DNA of 49,345 bases from a candidate division KSB1 bacterium (lineage in GTDB: Bacteria > Zhuqueibacterota > Zhuqueibacteria > JANLFK01 > Oleimicrobiaceae), in contig JANLFK010000019.1 in the NCBI GenBank assembly GCA_024655945.1, positions 1-49,345 on the forward strand, written 5' to 3'. A program made the translations under genes and the position numbers. Under the pieces are notes generated by a model. The model saw only the letters and a list, made by a program, of their open reading frames with translations, had not been told where the DNA came from and did not search any database. Numbering within the stretch: position 1 is the stretch's first letter; each line of letters opens with the position of its first letter. Positions 38,746 to 46,863 of this stretch are shown piece after piece.

Positions 38746-39138
38746 TCACCTCTCATGCAAGAAGTGGTTGTCGAAGGCCTCGGGGAAGAGGTCACGCAGC
38801 TTGTAGTGCTTGCGTCGGCCGGAGCGCGTCGCTAAGATGACCTCCAAGCGCGGAGCATAGTCCCATAGGAGCTGTCTGCAGGCGCCACAGGGCGGGCAAA
38901 AGTCGTCGAGGTCGGTGACAATCGCGATGCTCACCAATTCGCGGCGCCCTTCCGAGATGGCCTTGCCTAAGGCCACGCGCTCGGCGCAGAGCGTGAGTCC
39001 GTAGCTGCTGGATTCCACGTTGCAGCCGGTGTAGATGGTGCCGTCGGCGGCCAAGAGGGCAGCCCCCACGGCAAAGCCTGAGTAGGGGGTTACCGCCCGT
39101 TCCTTGGCTTCTGTCGCCCGGGCGATGAGTTCATCCAC
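38746..39138 (-). CDS. cdd: Cytidine deaminase
   Basis: 130 residues from GTG 39138, supported by SD AGGAAG; in-frame GTG 39159 is possible. The zinc site is complete: NVESSSYGLTLCAERVALGK with Cys and catalytic Glu, then CPPCGACRQLLWDYAP. The active-site start PYSGFAVGAALL is typical of the homotetrameric class. It deaminates cytidine and deoxycytidine to uridine and deoxyuridine, feeding udk and tdk. It follows ssb by 137 bp, with a hairpin between. Confidence 0.93.
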   Translation of the reverse strand: MDELIARATEAKERAVTPYSGFAVGAALLAADGTIYTGCNVESSSYGLTLCAERVALGKAISEGRRELVSIAIVTDLDDFCPPCGACRQLLWDYAPRLEVILATRSGRRKHYKLRDLFPEAFDNHFLHER

Positions 39139-39190
39139 TGCTGCTTTCTTCCTACGCACGGCGGTAGCTCTTTGGTAGATGCGGCTCAAT

Positions 39191-39228
39191 AGCAAGAATC
39201 CGAGACCGACTGATCCCGGATTCTTGCT
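39191..39228 (-). other. 12-bp perfect hairpin between ssb and cdd
   Basis: AGCAAGAATCCG at 39191-39202 and CGGATTCTTGCT at 39217-39228 form a 12-bp stem with a 14-nt loop. There is no T run on the minus strand after it, so it is unlikely to be a simple terminator; it may be an RNA-processing or mRNA-stability element, or an attenuator that separates ssb expression from the salvage genes. Confidence 0.5.
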
Positions 39229-39275
39229 CTCCGCCCATCGACACGCACGGCGGTGCGCCAACTTGCTGCACGACC

Positions 39276-39698
39276 TTAGAAGGGGAGGTCATCACCTTCG
39301 GGTGGCGGCGCCCCGATGTCGGTAACATCAGCCGGCGGCAATTCCGGCGCTGCCTCCGCCTCCCTCCTGCCGAGAATCTGCATGTTGAGGCCGACGATGT
39401 CGGTGGCAAACCGCTTCACTCCGTCCTTGTCCTCCCAGGAGCGGGTCTGCAAGCGCCCTTCCACGTACACCTGCATCCCCTTCTTCAAGTACTGGCCCGC
39501 CACCTCGGCCAACTTGCGCCAGAGCACGACGCGATGCCACTCTGTCCGTTCCTGAGTGTTGCCCTCGTTGTCCTTCCAGACCTCGTTGGTGGCCACCCGC
39601 AGGTTGGCCACGGCCGCGCCACTGGGGGTGTAGCGCAGTTCGGGATCGGCCCCTAAGTGCCCGATCAGGATGACCTTGTTTACACCTCGTGATGCCAT
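39276..39698 (-). CDS. ssb: Single-stranded DNA-binding protein
   Basis: 140 residues from ATG 39698 (AAAGGGA upstream). OB-fold core [20 protein letters not shown], then [20 protein letters not shown] and [16 protein letters not shown], and the acidic tip EGDDLPF that recruits repair and replication proteins. It binds single-stranded DNA at forks and repair sites. It is the first gene of a long minus-strand operon devoted to nucleoside use, an unusual place for ssb, and has its own promoter at 39772-39800. Confidence 0.93.
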   Translation of the reverse strand: MASRGVNKVILIGHLGADPELRYTPSGAAVANLRVATNEVWKDNEGNTQERTEWHRVVLWRKLAEVAGQYLKKGMQVYVEGRLQTRSWEDKDGVKRFATDIVGLNMQILGRREAEAAPELPPADVTDIGAPPPEGDDLPF

Positions 39699-39771
39699 GG
39701 CGGGATCCCTTTCCTCTTGGGTTACTGGTATCACGCCAACTGACCCACTCCCTCCCCGTGAACTGTAGTCA

Positions 39772-39800
39772 ATCATAAGAAAAAAAGCTCTAAGAGTCAA
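39772..39800 (-). promoter_or_regulatory. Promoter of the ssb-nucleoside salvage operon
   Basis: On the minus strand TTGACT (39795-39800), 17-bp spacer, TATGAT (39772-39777), near consensus. The start of ssb is 74 bp downstream. It diverges from the ybaK promoter at 39876-39904. Confidence 0.65.
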
Positions 39801-39875
39801 GCTCTTTTTTGCGTGACCAGGCAGAAAGCCTGCCGACGACCCCACTTGCTCTTTGTCCCTCGGAGCACATTCCGC

Positions 39876-39904
39876 TTGATTGTTTCCCCGCTTTTTCCTA
39901 TAAT
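39876..39904 (+). promoter_or_regulatory. Promoter of the ybaK-like gene
   Basis: TTGATT at 39876-39881, exactly 17-bp spacer, TATAAT at 39899-39904: a consensus -10 and near-consensus -35. The leader to ATG 40046 is about 135 nt; 39905-40045 holds no gene I can support. Confidence 0.75.
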
Positions 39905-40045
39905 TTAGTTGTTTTGACACCCGAGGTCAAGGACGGGCCTTTGCAGGAGAGGCATAAATCTTCGGGGTCACGTGGAACGACGCGCACTGCACCTCCGCGT
40001 GGTTTGGCCACCAAGGGGCGACGTTCAGTCGCCGAGGAGGGTCGC

Positions 40046-40510
40046 ATGCCGGTCAGAACGCTGAAAGAGTTCCTCGACCGTAACAAGGTCAAGTACACCA
40101 CCATCAACCACTCCACGGCCTACACGGCGCAGGAAATAGCCGCGGCAGCGCACGTGCCCGGCAAGGAGCTGGCCAAGACGGTGGTAGTCAAGATCGACGG
40201 CAAAATGGCTCTGGCGGTGCTGCCAGCCTCGCGACGCATCGACTTTGCGCGCTTGCAGCAGCTGGCCGGGGCGAAAAAGGTCGAACTCGCCTCTGAGCAG
40301 GAGTTCAAGGAACTATTCCCCGAGTGCGAGGTCGGGGCGATGCCGCCCTTCGGCAACCTCTACGGGATAGAGGTCTATGCCGCGCAAGAACTGGCCGAAG
40401 ACGAGCAGATCGCCTTCAATGCCGGCTCGCATACCCAGTTGATCAAGCTGGCCTACAAGGACTTTGAGCGATTGGTGCAGCCGAAGATCGGCCAGTTCGC
40501 CGGTCCGTAG
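40046..40510 (+). CDS. YbaK/EbsC-type aminoacyl-tRNA deacylase
   Basis: 154 residues from ATG 40046, SD GAGGAGG at 40034-40040. Family features are NKVKYTTINHSTAYTAQEIA, GKELAKTVVVKIDGKMALAV with the key Lys, LAGAKKVELASEQEFKELFP, and GAMPPFGNLYGIEVY, NAGSHTQLIKLAYKDF. Members hydrolyse mischarged Cys- or Ala/Pro-tRNA in trans. It is transcribed from a strong promoter diverging from ssb. Confidence 0.88.
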   Translation: MPVRTLKEFLDRNKVKYTTINHSTAYTAQEIAAAAHVPGKELAKTVVVKIDGKMALAVLPASRRIDFARLQQLAGAKKVELASEQEFKELFPECEVGAMPPFGNLYGIEVYAAQELAEDEQIAFNAGSHTQLIKLAYKDFERLVQPKIGQFAGP

Positions 40511-40685
40511 GCAACAAGAGTCGACAGGGGGAACAGGCCTGCGCAGGACCCTTTCTTGCCGCAAGGCTTCGGGTAGTCGCAGGCAGAATCCGTTTTGCGC
40601 GTTCCATGGTTAAGTTGGACGGTAGGACAAAGCAGGGGGGGACCGCCAAGGCGCAAGGTGGGGGCAGAAGAGGAAGTGGAGGTAC

Positions 40686-41261
40686 ATGAAGCGAGTAGGC
40701 GTGTTTATCGACATTCAGAACATCTACATGACCACCAAAGCGAGGTTTCAGCAGGGCAAGATCAACTTTCGTGTACTCCGTGATTTCTTCACCCACGACC
40801 ACACCGTCACCACCTTCACGGCGTTTACCTGTTTCGATCCGGAAAATGGCAGGCAGCGCGACTTTTTCAACCTGCTTGGGCTCATTGGCTATCGCGTGGT
40901 AGCCAAGCCCATCAAGCGGCTTCCCGACGGCTCGACCAAGGCCACCATGGACCTCGAGATGGCCGTAGAGAGCCTCAGCCAGGCGCCTCGTCTGGATGAG
41001 ATTATCCTGGTCACCGGCGACGGCGATTTTGTCGCGTTGGTGAACCATCTCTGCGCCATGGGCAAGGTGGTGAAGGTGGTCGGGCCTGACCAACTCACCT
41101 CGCCGGAGCTCATTCAGGCGTGCCACGAGTTCATGAACCTGCACCAGATCGAAGGCATCCTCGACGTGGAGAGCCACGCCGAGCGACGGCAGGCGGAGCA
41201 CGCGCCCCTCGAGACCGCCGACGACCTCCTCACCGCAGGCCAGGCCGTGCGGGAAGAGTGA
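40686..41261 (+). CDS. NYN domain protein (LabA/DUF88-like)
   Basis: 191 residues from ATG 40686 with SD GTGGAGG. PIN-like NYN nuclease pattern: MKRVGVFIDIQNIYMTTKAR (Asp9), ATMDLEMAVESL, and ILVTGDGDFVALVNHL, which supply the acidic cluster. The C-terminal 35 residues are Ala/Glu-rich and variable. NYN proteins are predicted RNases that process RNA or act in RNA surveillance. The 175-bp gap to ybaK shows nothing I can name. Confidence 0.82.
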   Translation: MKRVGVFIDIQNIYMTTKARFQQGKINFRVLRDFFTHDHTVTTFTAFTCFDPENGRQRDFFNLLGLIGYRVVAKPIKRLPDGSTKATMDLEMAVESLSQAPRLDEIILVTGDGDFVALVNHLCAMGKVVKVVGPDQLTSPELIQACHEFMNLHQIEGILDVESHAERRQAEHAPLETADDLLTAGQAVREE

Positions 41262-41306
41262 GGGCAGCCAAGACAGGCATCCGCTGCGACTGCACAGAGA
41301 CTGTTC

Positions 41307-42359
41307 GTGAGCAAAGACCCGCCCGCAACAAGTCGTCGCGCGATGACCTCGCGCGAGAGGGCAAAGATTATCTTCAGCGGTAATGAAGCCGACCGCACTG
41401 GCTTCTGGTTAGGAAAGCCCCACGAACAGACCTGGCCCATCTATCTGCGCGCCTTCGGCTGTGAGGACGAGGAGAGCGTGCGCCGCCTCTTGGGCGATGA
41501 CTTTCGCTGGATCTGCTTTCAGTACACCTGCTACCGCCATCCGCAAGGGAAACCCATCTTTGACACTCGCCCCCGCGATCGAGGGCTCGCTGCCGCCGGG
41601 GTGTTTGCCGACTGCGAAGACCCGGCCGATGTAGCATCATTCCCCTGGCCGGACCCGGACCTGCTTGATCTTGACGAGTGGCTGTGGGCCTTGGAGAACG
41701 CCGGCGAGGTCTACCGGGCCAGCGGCTTCTGGTGCCCGTTCTTCCACGACGTGGCTGCTTTCTTCGGGATGGAGAACTACTTCGTCAAGATGTACACCCA
41801 TCCGGAGGTGGTGCACGCGGTCACCCGCCGGGTGGTGGATTTCTATTTGGAGGCCAACCGCCGGCTGTACGCGCGTGCGGGCGAACTGATCGACGGCTTG
41901 TTTTTCGGCAACGACTTTGGCTCGCAGCTGGACCTCTTGTTCTCCCCTGCTCAGTTCCAGGAATTCGTCCTGCCCTACATGCGAGAACTGGTGTGCCAGG
42001 CCAAAGGGTACGGCTACCAGGTGATTCTCCACTCCTGCGGATCCGTCTACAAGGTCTTGCCCAACATAGTGGAGCTTGGCATCAACGCCTTGCACCCGCT
42101 GCAGGCGCGCGCCGCCAACATGGATGCCGAGACGCTATCCAAGACCGTCGGCGGGAGGATCGCCTTTTTGGGCGGGGTGGACACGCAGCAGTTGCTGGTG
42201 CACGGCACGCCTGAGCAGGTGAGAGCCGAGGTACATCGTCTCAAGCGGGTATTGGGCCCCTGTCTGGTGGTGAGTCCAAGCCACGAGGCGCTCCTCCCCA
42301 ACGTTCCCCCGGAGAATGTCCTGGCCATGGCCCAAGCAGCCACTGAACCAGCCCAATAG
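41307..42359 (+). CDS. URO-D-family methyltransferase-like protein, first of a pair
   Basis: 350 residues from GTG 41307; ATG 41343 is a shorter alternative and neither has a strong SD. The sequence follows the uroporphyrinogen decarboxylase barrel (MTSRERAKIIFSGNEADRTG, then LDGLFFGNDFGSQLDLLFSP-like region) but has HSCGSVYKVLPNIVELGINA with an HxC motif and FLGGVDTQQLLVHGTPEQVR, which are more like MtaA/CmuA corrinoid-dependent methyltransferases than true HemE. The expected product of zinc-dependent methyl transfer is inferred. It is 13 bp upstream of a second, related gene. Confidence 0.75.
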   Translation: MSKDPPATSRRAMTSRERAKIIFSGNEADRTGFWLGKPHEQTWPIYLRAFGCEDEESVRRLLGDDFRWICFQYTCYRHPQGKPIFDTRPRDRGLAAAGVFADCEDPADVASFPWPDPDLLDLDEWLWALENAGEVYRASGFWCPFFHDVAAFFGMENYFVKMYTHPEVVHAVTRRVVDFYLEANRRLYARAGELIDGLFFGNDFGSQLDLLFSPAQFQEFVLPYMRELVCQAKGYGYQVILHSCGSVYKVLPNIVELGINALHPLQARAANMDAETLSKTVGGRIAFLGGVDTQQLLVHGTPEQVRAEVHRLKRVLGPCLVVSPSHEALLPNVPPENVLAMAQAATEPAQ

Positions 42360-42372
42360 AGGGAGATGCGTG

Positions 42373-43455
42373 GTGCCTCGTGCAATGAGCCCCAAAGAGC
42401 GCGTGCTCACCGCCCTGGCCCATCAAGAGCCTGATAGGGTGCCTATCAACTTTGCCGCCAATCCCGGCGTGCAGGCGCGCCTCATGCAGCACTTTGGCCT
42501 GGCCCACGACGACTGGCCGCATCTGCGCGCCGCCTTAGGCGTTGACTTCCAATGGGTCTGGGCCTCGTACATCGGCCCGCGACTCCATCCTGAGGTGCCA
42601 GAGCGCCATGTGGATCCGGAGTGGGGCACGCACACGCGCTTGGTGGAACATCCGGCTGGCGGCTACTGGGACTTTTGCGATTTTCCCCTGCGCGCTGCCG
42701 ACGAGGAAGAAGTGGCGCGCTGGCCGATGCCCTCCTCGGACGACTATGACTACGCGCAGGTGCTCGCGCAGTGTCGCCAGAACAAGGAGTTTTGCCTTTA
42801 CGCGGGCGGTCCTGGGCTGGGCGACATCATCAACAGCACCACCATGCTGCGCGGCATGGAGCAAGCGCTCATCGACTTGGCCACCGACGATCCAGCCGGC
42901 ATGCTGCTCATCGACCGGCGCCTGGAGGTACAGCTGGAAGTCACCCGGCGCACGCTGGAAGCGGCCCGTGGTGAGATCGACTTCTTATGGATCGGGGAAG
43001 ACTTGGGCGGGCAGAATGGCCCGCTGATCAGCGTGGAGCTATTCCGCAAGCAGATTCGCCCGCGACTGCAGCGTTTTGTGGAGCTTGCCCGCGCCTTTGA
43101 CCTTCCGGTGATGATCCACTCCTGCGGCTCCAGTAGCTGGGCCTTCCCCGAGTTCATCGCCATGGGCATCGCCGCCGTGGATACTTTGCAGCCGGAGGCC
43201 AAGGATATGTCCCCCGAGTACCTCAAGGCGCGTTTCGGCAAGGAGCTGGCTTTCCATGGAGCAATCTCCACTGCCGGCCCTGTTGCCCACGGCTCCGTGC
43301 AGGAAGTAATCGCCTACTGTCGCCACGTCCTGGAAGTCATGATGCCCGGCGGCGGCTACTGCTTTGCGCCCGCCCATCAACTGCAGGACAACACGCCGAC
43401 GCAGAACGTGCTGGCCATGTACCAGACCGCCCTCACGGATGGCCGCTACCGCTGA
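42373..43455 (+). CDS. URO-D-family methyltransferase-like protein, second of a pair
   Basis: 360 residues from GTG 42373 (GGAG at 42361-42364); ATG 42385 is an alternative. MSPKERVLTALAHQEPDRVP is the classic opening of this family; the HSCGSSSWAFPEFIAMGIAA motif matches its neighbour, and FDLPVMIHSCG, AFHGAISTAGPV complete the barrel. It differs clearly from gene one, so the pair is not a recent duplication. Such proteins are often paired with corrinoid proteins or glycoside-metabolism genes; no corrinoid protein gene lies in the window. It is 222 bp upstream of the selenium operon, with its own promoter between. Confidence 0.76.
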   Translation: MPRAMSPKERVLTALAHQEPDRVPINFAANPGVQARLMQHFGLAHDDWPHLRAALGVDFQWVWASYIGPRLHPEVPERHVDPEWGTHTRLVEHPAGGYWDFCDFPLRAADEEEVARWPMPSSDDYDYAQVLAQCRQNKEFCLYAGGPGLGDIINSTTMLRGMEQALIDLATDDPAGMLLIDRRLEVQLEVTRRTLEAARGEIDFLWIGEDLGGQNGPLISVELFRKQIRPRLQRFVELARAFDLPVMIHSCGSSSWAFPEFIAMGIAAVDTLQPEAKDMSPEYLKARFGKELAFHGAISTAGPVAHGSVQEVIAYCRHVLEVMMPGGGYCFAPAHQLQDNTPTQNVLAMYQTALTDGRYR

Positions 43456-43487
43456 AACTGCATCGCTCACCCCCAAAAAAAACCTGC

Positions 43488-43516
43488 TTGATTGTCTGAC
43501 CCGAGTTTGCTACAAT
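43488..43516 (+). promoter_or_regulatory. Promoter of the selenium operon
   Basis: TTGATT at 43488-43493, 17-bp spacer, TACAAT at 43511-43516. The leader to GTG 43678 is about 155 nt and holds a possible hairpin GGACC (43545-43549 region) with GGTCC. No open frame with a proper SD is evident in the leader. Confidence 0.65.
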
Positions 43517-43677
43517 ACGGCAGTGCTATGGTCGCACACAAGGACCGCTGCCCGTGGGTCCGCGTTCGCATGCCTCACCATTGGACCTCTCGGGCAAAGC
43601 TGCCTCCGCCGCCTGGAGCCGCATGCGAGGCAGCGCGTACATAGGCTCTTGCCTGCTGACCGGTTAAAGGTGCAAGG

Positions 43678-44841
43678 GTGTCCGAGTACCTCTACCTGGA
43701 CAATGCGGCAACCACCTGGCCGAAGCCGCCGGCCGTGCGTCAGGCCATGGTGCAATTCATGGACAAAGTCGGGGCCAATCCGGGCAGGTCAGGCCACCGG
43801 ATGTCACTGGCCGCGGCACGGCTGCTCTATCGCGGCCGCGAAGAGATTGCCGCCCTGGTGGGGTGCGACGACCCTCTACGTGTCGTCTTTTGCGCCAACG
43901 CCACCGCCGCGCTGAATTTGGCGCTGCACGGCCTGCTCAACCCGGGCGACCACGTGGTATGCACGAGCATGGAGCACAACTCTGTGATGCGACCTTTGCG
44001 CGTCTTAGAGCAAGGTGGCGTGTTGCTGACTGTGGTGCAGTGCTCGGTCACCGGGGAGTTGACGTGCGCCGCCGTCGAGCAGGCCATTACCCCGCGCACC
44101 CGGCTGATCGTGGCCACGCACGCCTCCAACGCGGTGGGCACACTGCTTCCTGTGGATGAGCTCGCCCAACTGGCTACAAAGCGCAACGTCCTCCTCCTGG
44201 TTGACGCCGCTCAGACGCTCGGTGCCATCCCCCTGGATCTGCGGCAGACGCCAATTGATCTATTGGCATTCACCGGGCACAAGGCGCTGTTTGGGCCCAT
44301 GGGCACCGGGGGCCTGGTTATCGGTCCGCGCGTGCCGCTGTCGGCACTGAAGCCGCTTCTGCAGGGCGGCACCGGCAGCCGGTCCGAGGAGGAGGAGCAG
44401 CCAGACTTTCTGCCGGACAAGTACGAAAGTGGCACGCCGAACGTCGTGGGCGTAGCCGGACTTGCCGCCGGGGTACGTTGGCTGCGCCGTCAGGGGGTGG
44501 AGACAATCCGCGCGCGAGAAGAGAAACTCACGGCGCATCTGCTCTCGGGCCTCAAGAATGTTGCGGGCGTCACCATCTACGGGCCGGACAGTGCCGCGCG
44601 CCGCGCACCAGTGGTGCTGTTCAACGTTGAGGGTAAAGACCCCGCCGTTGTTGCCCAGCGTCTGGACCGGCAGTATGGCATCATGTGCCGCCCTGGGCTG
44701 CATTGCGCCCCGCGTGCGCACAGGACCATCGGCACCTTTCCGCAGGGGGCAGTGCGCTTCAGCCTGAGCGCCTTCACCACCCGCCGGCAGATCGAACGCG
44801 CAGTGCAGGCCGTCGCGCGCATCGCTGGGGGAAAGCGATGA
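43678..44841 (+). CDS. Cysteine desulfurase-like PLP enzyme of the selenium operon
   Basis: 387 residues from GTG 43678, SD AAAGGTG. Class V aminotransferase fold with PLP Lys202 in FTGHKALFGPMGTGG, His100 and Asp176/Gln179 around the cofactor, and a reactive Cys343 in PGLHCAPRAHRTIGT. The sequence is the type found next to yedF and selD (TIGR01977-like), proposed to release sulfur or selenium from (seleno)cysteine and pass it to downstream carriers. Its stop overlaps the next gene by 4 nt (ATGA). Confidence 0.88.
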   Translation: MSEYLYLDNAATTWPKPPAVRQAMVQFMDKVGANPGRSGHRMSLAAARLLYRGREEIAALVGCDDPLRVVFCANATAALNLALHGLLNPGDHVVCTSMEHNSVMRPLRVLEQGGVLLTVVQCSVTGELTCAAVEQAITPRTRLIVATHASNAVGTLLPVDELAQLATKRNVLLLVDAAQTLGAIPLDLRQTPIDLLAFTGHKALFGPMGTGGLVIGPRVPLSALKPLLQGGTGSRSEEEEQPDFLPDKYESGTPNVVGVAGLAAGVRWLRRQGVETIRAREEKLTAHLLSGLKNVAGVTIYGPDSAARRAPVVLFNVEGKDPAVVAQRLDRQYGIMCRPGLHCAPRAHRTIGTFPQGAVRFSLSAFTTRRQIERAVQAVARIAGGKR

Positions 44842-45062
44842 AGGAGCGCTATGCTATCCTGCTGGTCCCGTCTATCTCCCACGCCACGCGGGCGGAGGGC
44901 GTATTGAAGGCACATGGCCTGCGCTGCAAACTCATCCCCGTGCCAAGGGAGGTGAGCTCCGACTGCGGTGTTTGCGTGCGGGTGGCAAGGAGCGATTGCG
45001 CCCGCGCCACTCAGCTCCTTGCAGAGGCAGGGGTTACCGTCACGAGCAGACATGACATCTGA
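44838..45062 (+). CDS. DUF3343 putative Se/S carrier protein
   Basis: 74 residues from ATG 44838, coupled to the cysteine desulfurase by ATGA. The short protein has the motif VSSDCGVCVRV, with two Cys in the SSDCG context conserved in DUF3343. Members are small proteins in selenium and sulfur-transfer loci and are thought to carry persulfide or perselenide. Its position between the desulfurase and YedF supports that. Confidence 0.83.
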   Translation: MKERYAILLVPSISHATRAEGVLKAHGLRCKLIPVPREVSSDCGVCVRVARSDCARATQLLAEAGVTVTSRHDI

Positions 45063-45091
45063 CATTGGGCAAAAACATGAGGAAAAGTCGC

Positions 45092-45682
45092 ATGAGCCGC
45101 ATCGTTGATGCACGAGGACTTGCCTGTCCGCAACCGGTCATCCTGACCAGGAAGGCCCTGCAGGAATCTGACGAGCTGGTGGTCATCGTCGACAACGAGA
45201 CTTCGCGCCAGAATGTGAGCCGCATGGCCGAAAAGTCAGGGTACACGGTGCAGAGCGAGACCCGCCCGGATGGCATCTACCTGCACATCACCAAGGGCGG
45301 ACAGCTGGAGGCGCCCGCTAAGGCAGCCGCGGCCAAACCAGCGCAAGGCCCGCTTGTGCTGGCCATCTCCCAGGATCGCATGGGCCACGGCGACCAAGAA
45401 CTCGGCAGCATCCTGATAGGTAGCTTCTTCCACACCTTGAACGAGATGCACCCTCTGCCGCAGACCATCATTTTCTTCAACAGCGGGGTCTACCTGGTGG
45501 TGGAGGGCTCACCGGTTCTGCAAGACCTGCAGGCCTTGCAGGCGCAAGGGGTGCAGATACTCGCTTGCGGCACCTGCTTGGGCCACTTTGGCCTGAAGGA
45601 GAAGGTCGCAGTGGGCGAAGTGTCCAACATGTACACCATCGCCGAGACCCTGTTGGGCGCAGGCAAGGTGGTGAACTTGTAG
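45092..45682 (+). CDS. yedF: YedF, sulfurtransferase-like selenium metabolism protein
   Basis: 196 residues from ATG 45092 (SD AGGAAAAG). N-terminal SirA/TusA domain with DARGLACPQPVILTRKAL (Cys12-Pro-x-Pro), then a DsrE-like domain from about residue 85 (LVLAISQDRMGHGDQELGSI) with a second Cys pair, LACGTCLGHFGLKE. This two-domain form is the selenium-specific YedF of the TIGR03527 type. It probably hands Se from the desulfurase to SelD. It lies 15 bp before selD. Confidence 0.9.
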   Translation: MSRIVDARGLACPQPVILTRKALQESDELVVIVDNETSRQNVSRMAEKSGYTVQSETRPDGIYLHITKGGQLEAPAKAAAAKPAQGPLVLAISQDRMGHGDQELGSILIGSFFHTLNEMHPLPQTIIFFNSGVYLVVEGSPVLQDLQALQAQGVQILACGTCLGHFGLKEKVAVGEVSNMYTIAETLLGAGKVVNL

Positions 45683-45697
45683 CCAAGGAAGCTGACC

Positions 45698-46744
45698 ATG
45701 AGCACGAAGGTGCGGTTGACCGCCCTGACCTCGGCGGCCGGCTGAGCGGCCAAGACGGGTCCCCAGACCCTGGCGCAGGTGCTGCGCCCTCTGCAGGAGC
45801 GCTTCAGAAGCGCCGACCACCCTCAGCTTCTGGTGGGGCTGGAGCTGAGCGACGACGCCGCCGTCTACCAGCTCACCCCGGAGGTGGCGGTCATCCTCAC
45901 GGTGGACTATTTCACGCCCATCGTGGACGACCCGTATGACTATGGCGCCATCGCCGCCGCCAATGCGCTGAGCGACGTCTACGCCATGGGGGGCGAAGTG
46001 ACCCTGGCCCTCAACGTCTGCTGTTTTCCCCCTGATCTGCCGGCAGAGGTGGTCACTGAGATTCTCAAGGGCGGAGCCGATAAAGTGGCCGAAGCGGGGG
46101 CAGTCATCGCCGGCGGCCACACGGTGGACGACAAGGAGCCGAAATACGGACTTGCCGTGCTCGGACTGGTCCATCCGAAGCGCATCCTCAGCAAGGCCGG
46201 CGTCCGACCAGGCGACGTGCTCTGTCTCACCAAGCGACTCGGCGTTGGCATGGTGACCACCGCCGCAAAAGGGGACGTCGCCGACCCCGCGCACATAGCC
46301 TTAGCCGTGGCACAAATGAAGCTCCTCAACCGCACTGCTGTGCGCATCGCCGTGCGTGCTGGCGCCCATGCCTGTACCGACGTAACTGGGTTCTCGCTCC
46401 TTGGCCATGCGTGTGAGATGGCCGAAAAGAGCCGCGTACGGCTCCGCTTCTCTCTGCAGGCACTCCCCTTCCTCGACGGCGCCAGGCAATATGCTGAGGC
46501 GTGGCTCTTCCCGGGGGGCTCCTGTCGCAACCGGGATTGCTATGGGCCGCAGGTGACCTTTGCGTCTGGCATCGCCGAAGAGACTCAGCTGCTCCTTTTC
46601 ACGCCGGAGACGTCCGGGGGGCTGCTGGTCGCGGTGCCGCACGAGCAGGCAGAGGAGTTGGCGCGAATGTGCCACGAGCACGGCCAAGACTGCTGGCAAG
46701 TCGGGGAGGTGGTCCAAGGGGCCGGCGTCGAGGTGGCGGGCTAA
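45698..46744 (+). CDS. selD: Selenide, water dikinase SelD, a selenoprotein (Sec16 encoded by UGA)
   Basis: 348 residues including selenocysteine. From ATG 45698 the frame reads MSTKVRLTALTSAAG, then UGA at 45743-45745, then AAKTGPQTLAQVLRPL, in frame with the rest of SelD to TAA 46744. The UGA falls exactly where E. coli SelD has Cys17 (GCGCK); here the motif is G-U-A-A-K with Lys19 as the ATP-binding Lys. The body has DDAAVYQLTPEVAVILTVDY, DVYAMGGEVTLALNV and AGGHTVDDKEPKYGLAVLG, all SelD signatures. SelD makes selenophosphate for Sec-tRNA and selenouridine. A conventional gene finder would start at 45779 and lose the catalytic loop. SelA, SelB and tRNA-Sec must exist elsewhere. Confidence 0.9.
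45743..45774 (+). promoter_or_regulatory. Candidate bacterial SECIS element of selD
   Basis: Directly after the UGA a hairpin can form: GCCA (45749-45752) with TGGC (45771-45774), then a bulge AGAC, and GGGTC (45757-45761) with GACCC (45766-45770) around the loop CCCA. The apical part lies about 11-20 nt past the UGA, the distance range of bacterial SECIS. The exact loop G requirement is not certain. Confidence 0.5.
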
Positions 46745-46863
46745 AGGCGCGGGCCAATCCAGCAGCAAAGCGGGCCCACCACCCCCTGGAACTGGCCTGG
46801 TCGGCGCTCTGGCTTCGGAGCATTCGTACAATCGGATAGCGAAAAATGTGCGGAGGAACAGCC

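Noticed and set aside
39792-39810. Short hairpin AAGAG/CTCTT followed by T run as a terminator
   Set aside because: The 5-bp stem coincides with the ssb promoter and there is no plus-strand gene upstream to end.
45779-46744. SelD starting at 45779
   Set aside because: It would lack the catalytic loop; the frame continues upstream through UGA to ATG 45698 with conserved SelD sequence on both sides.
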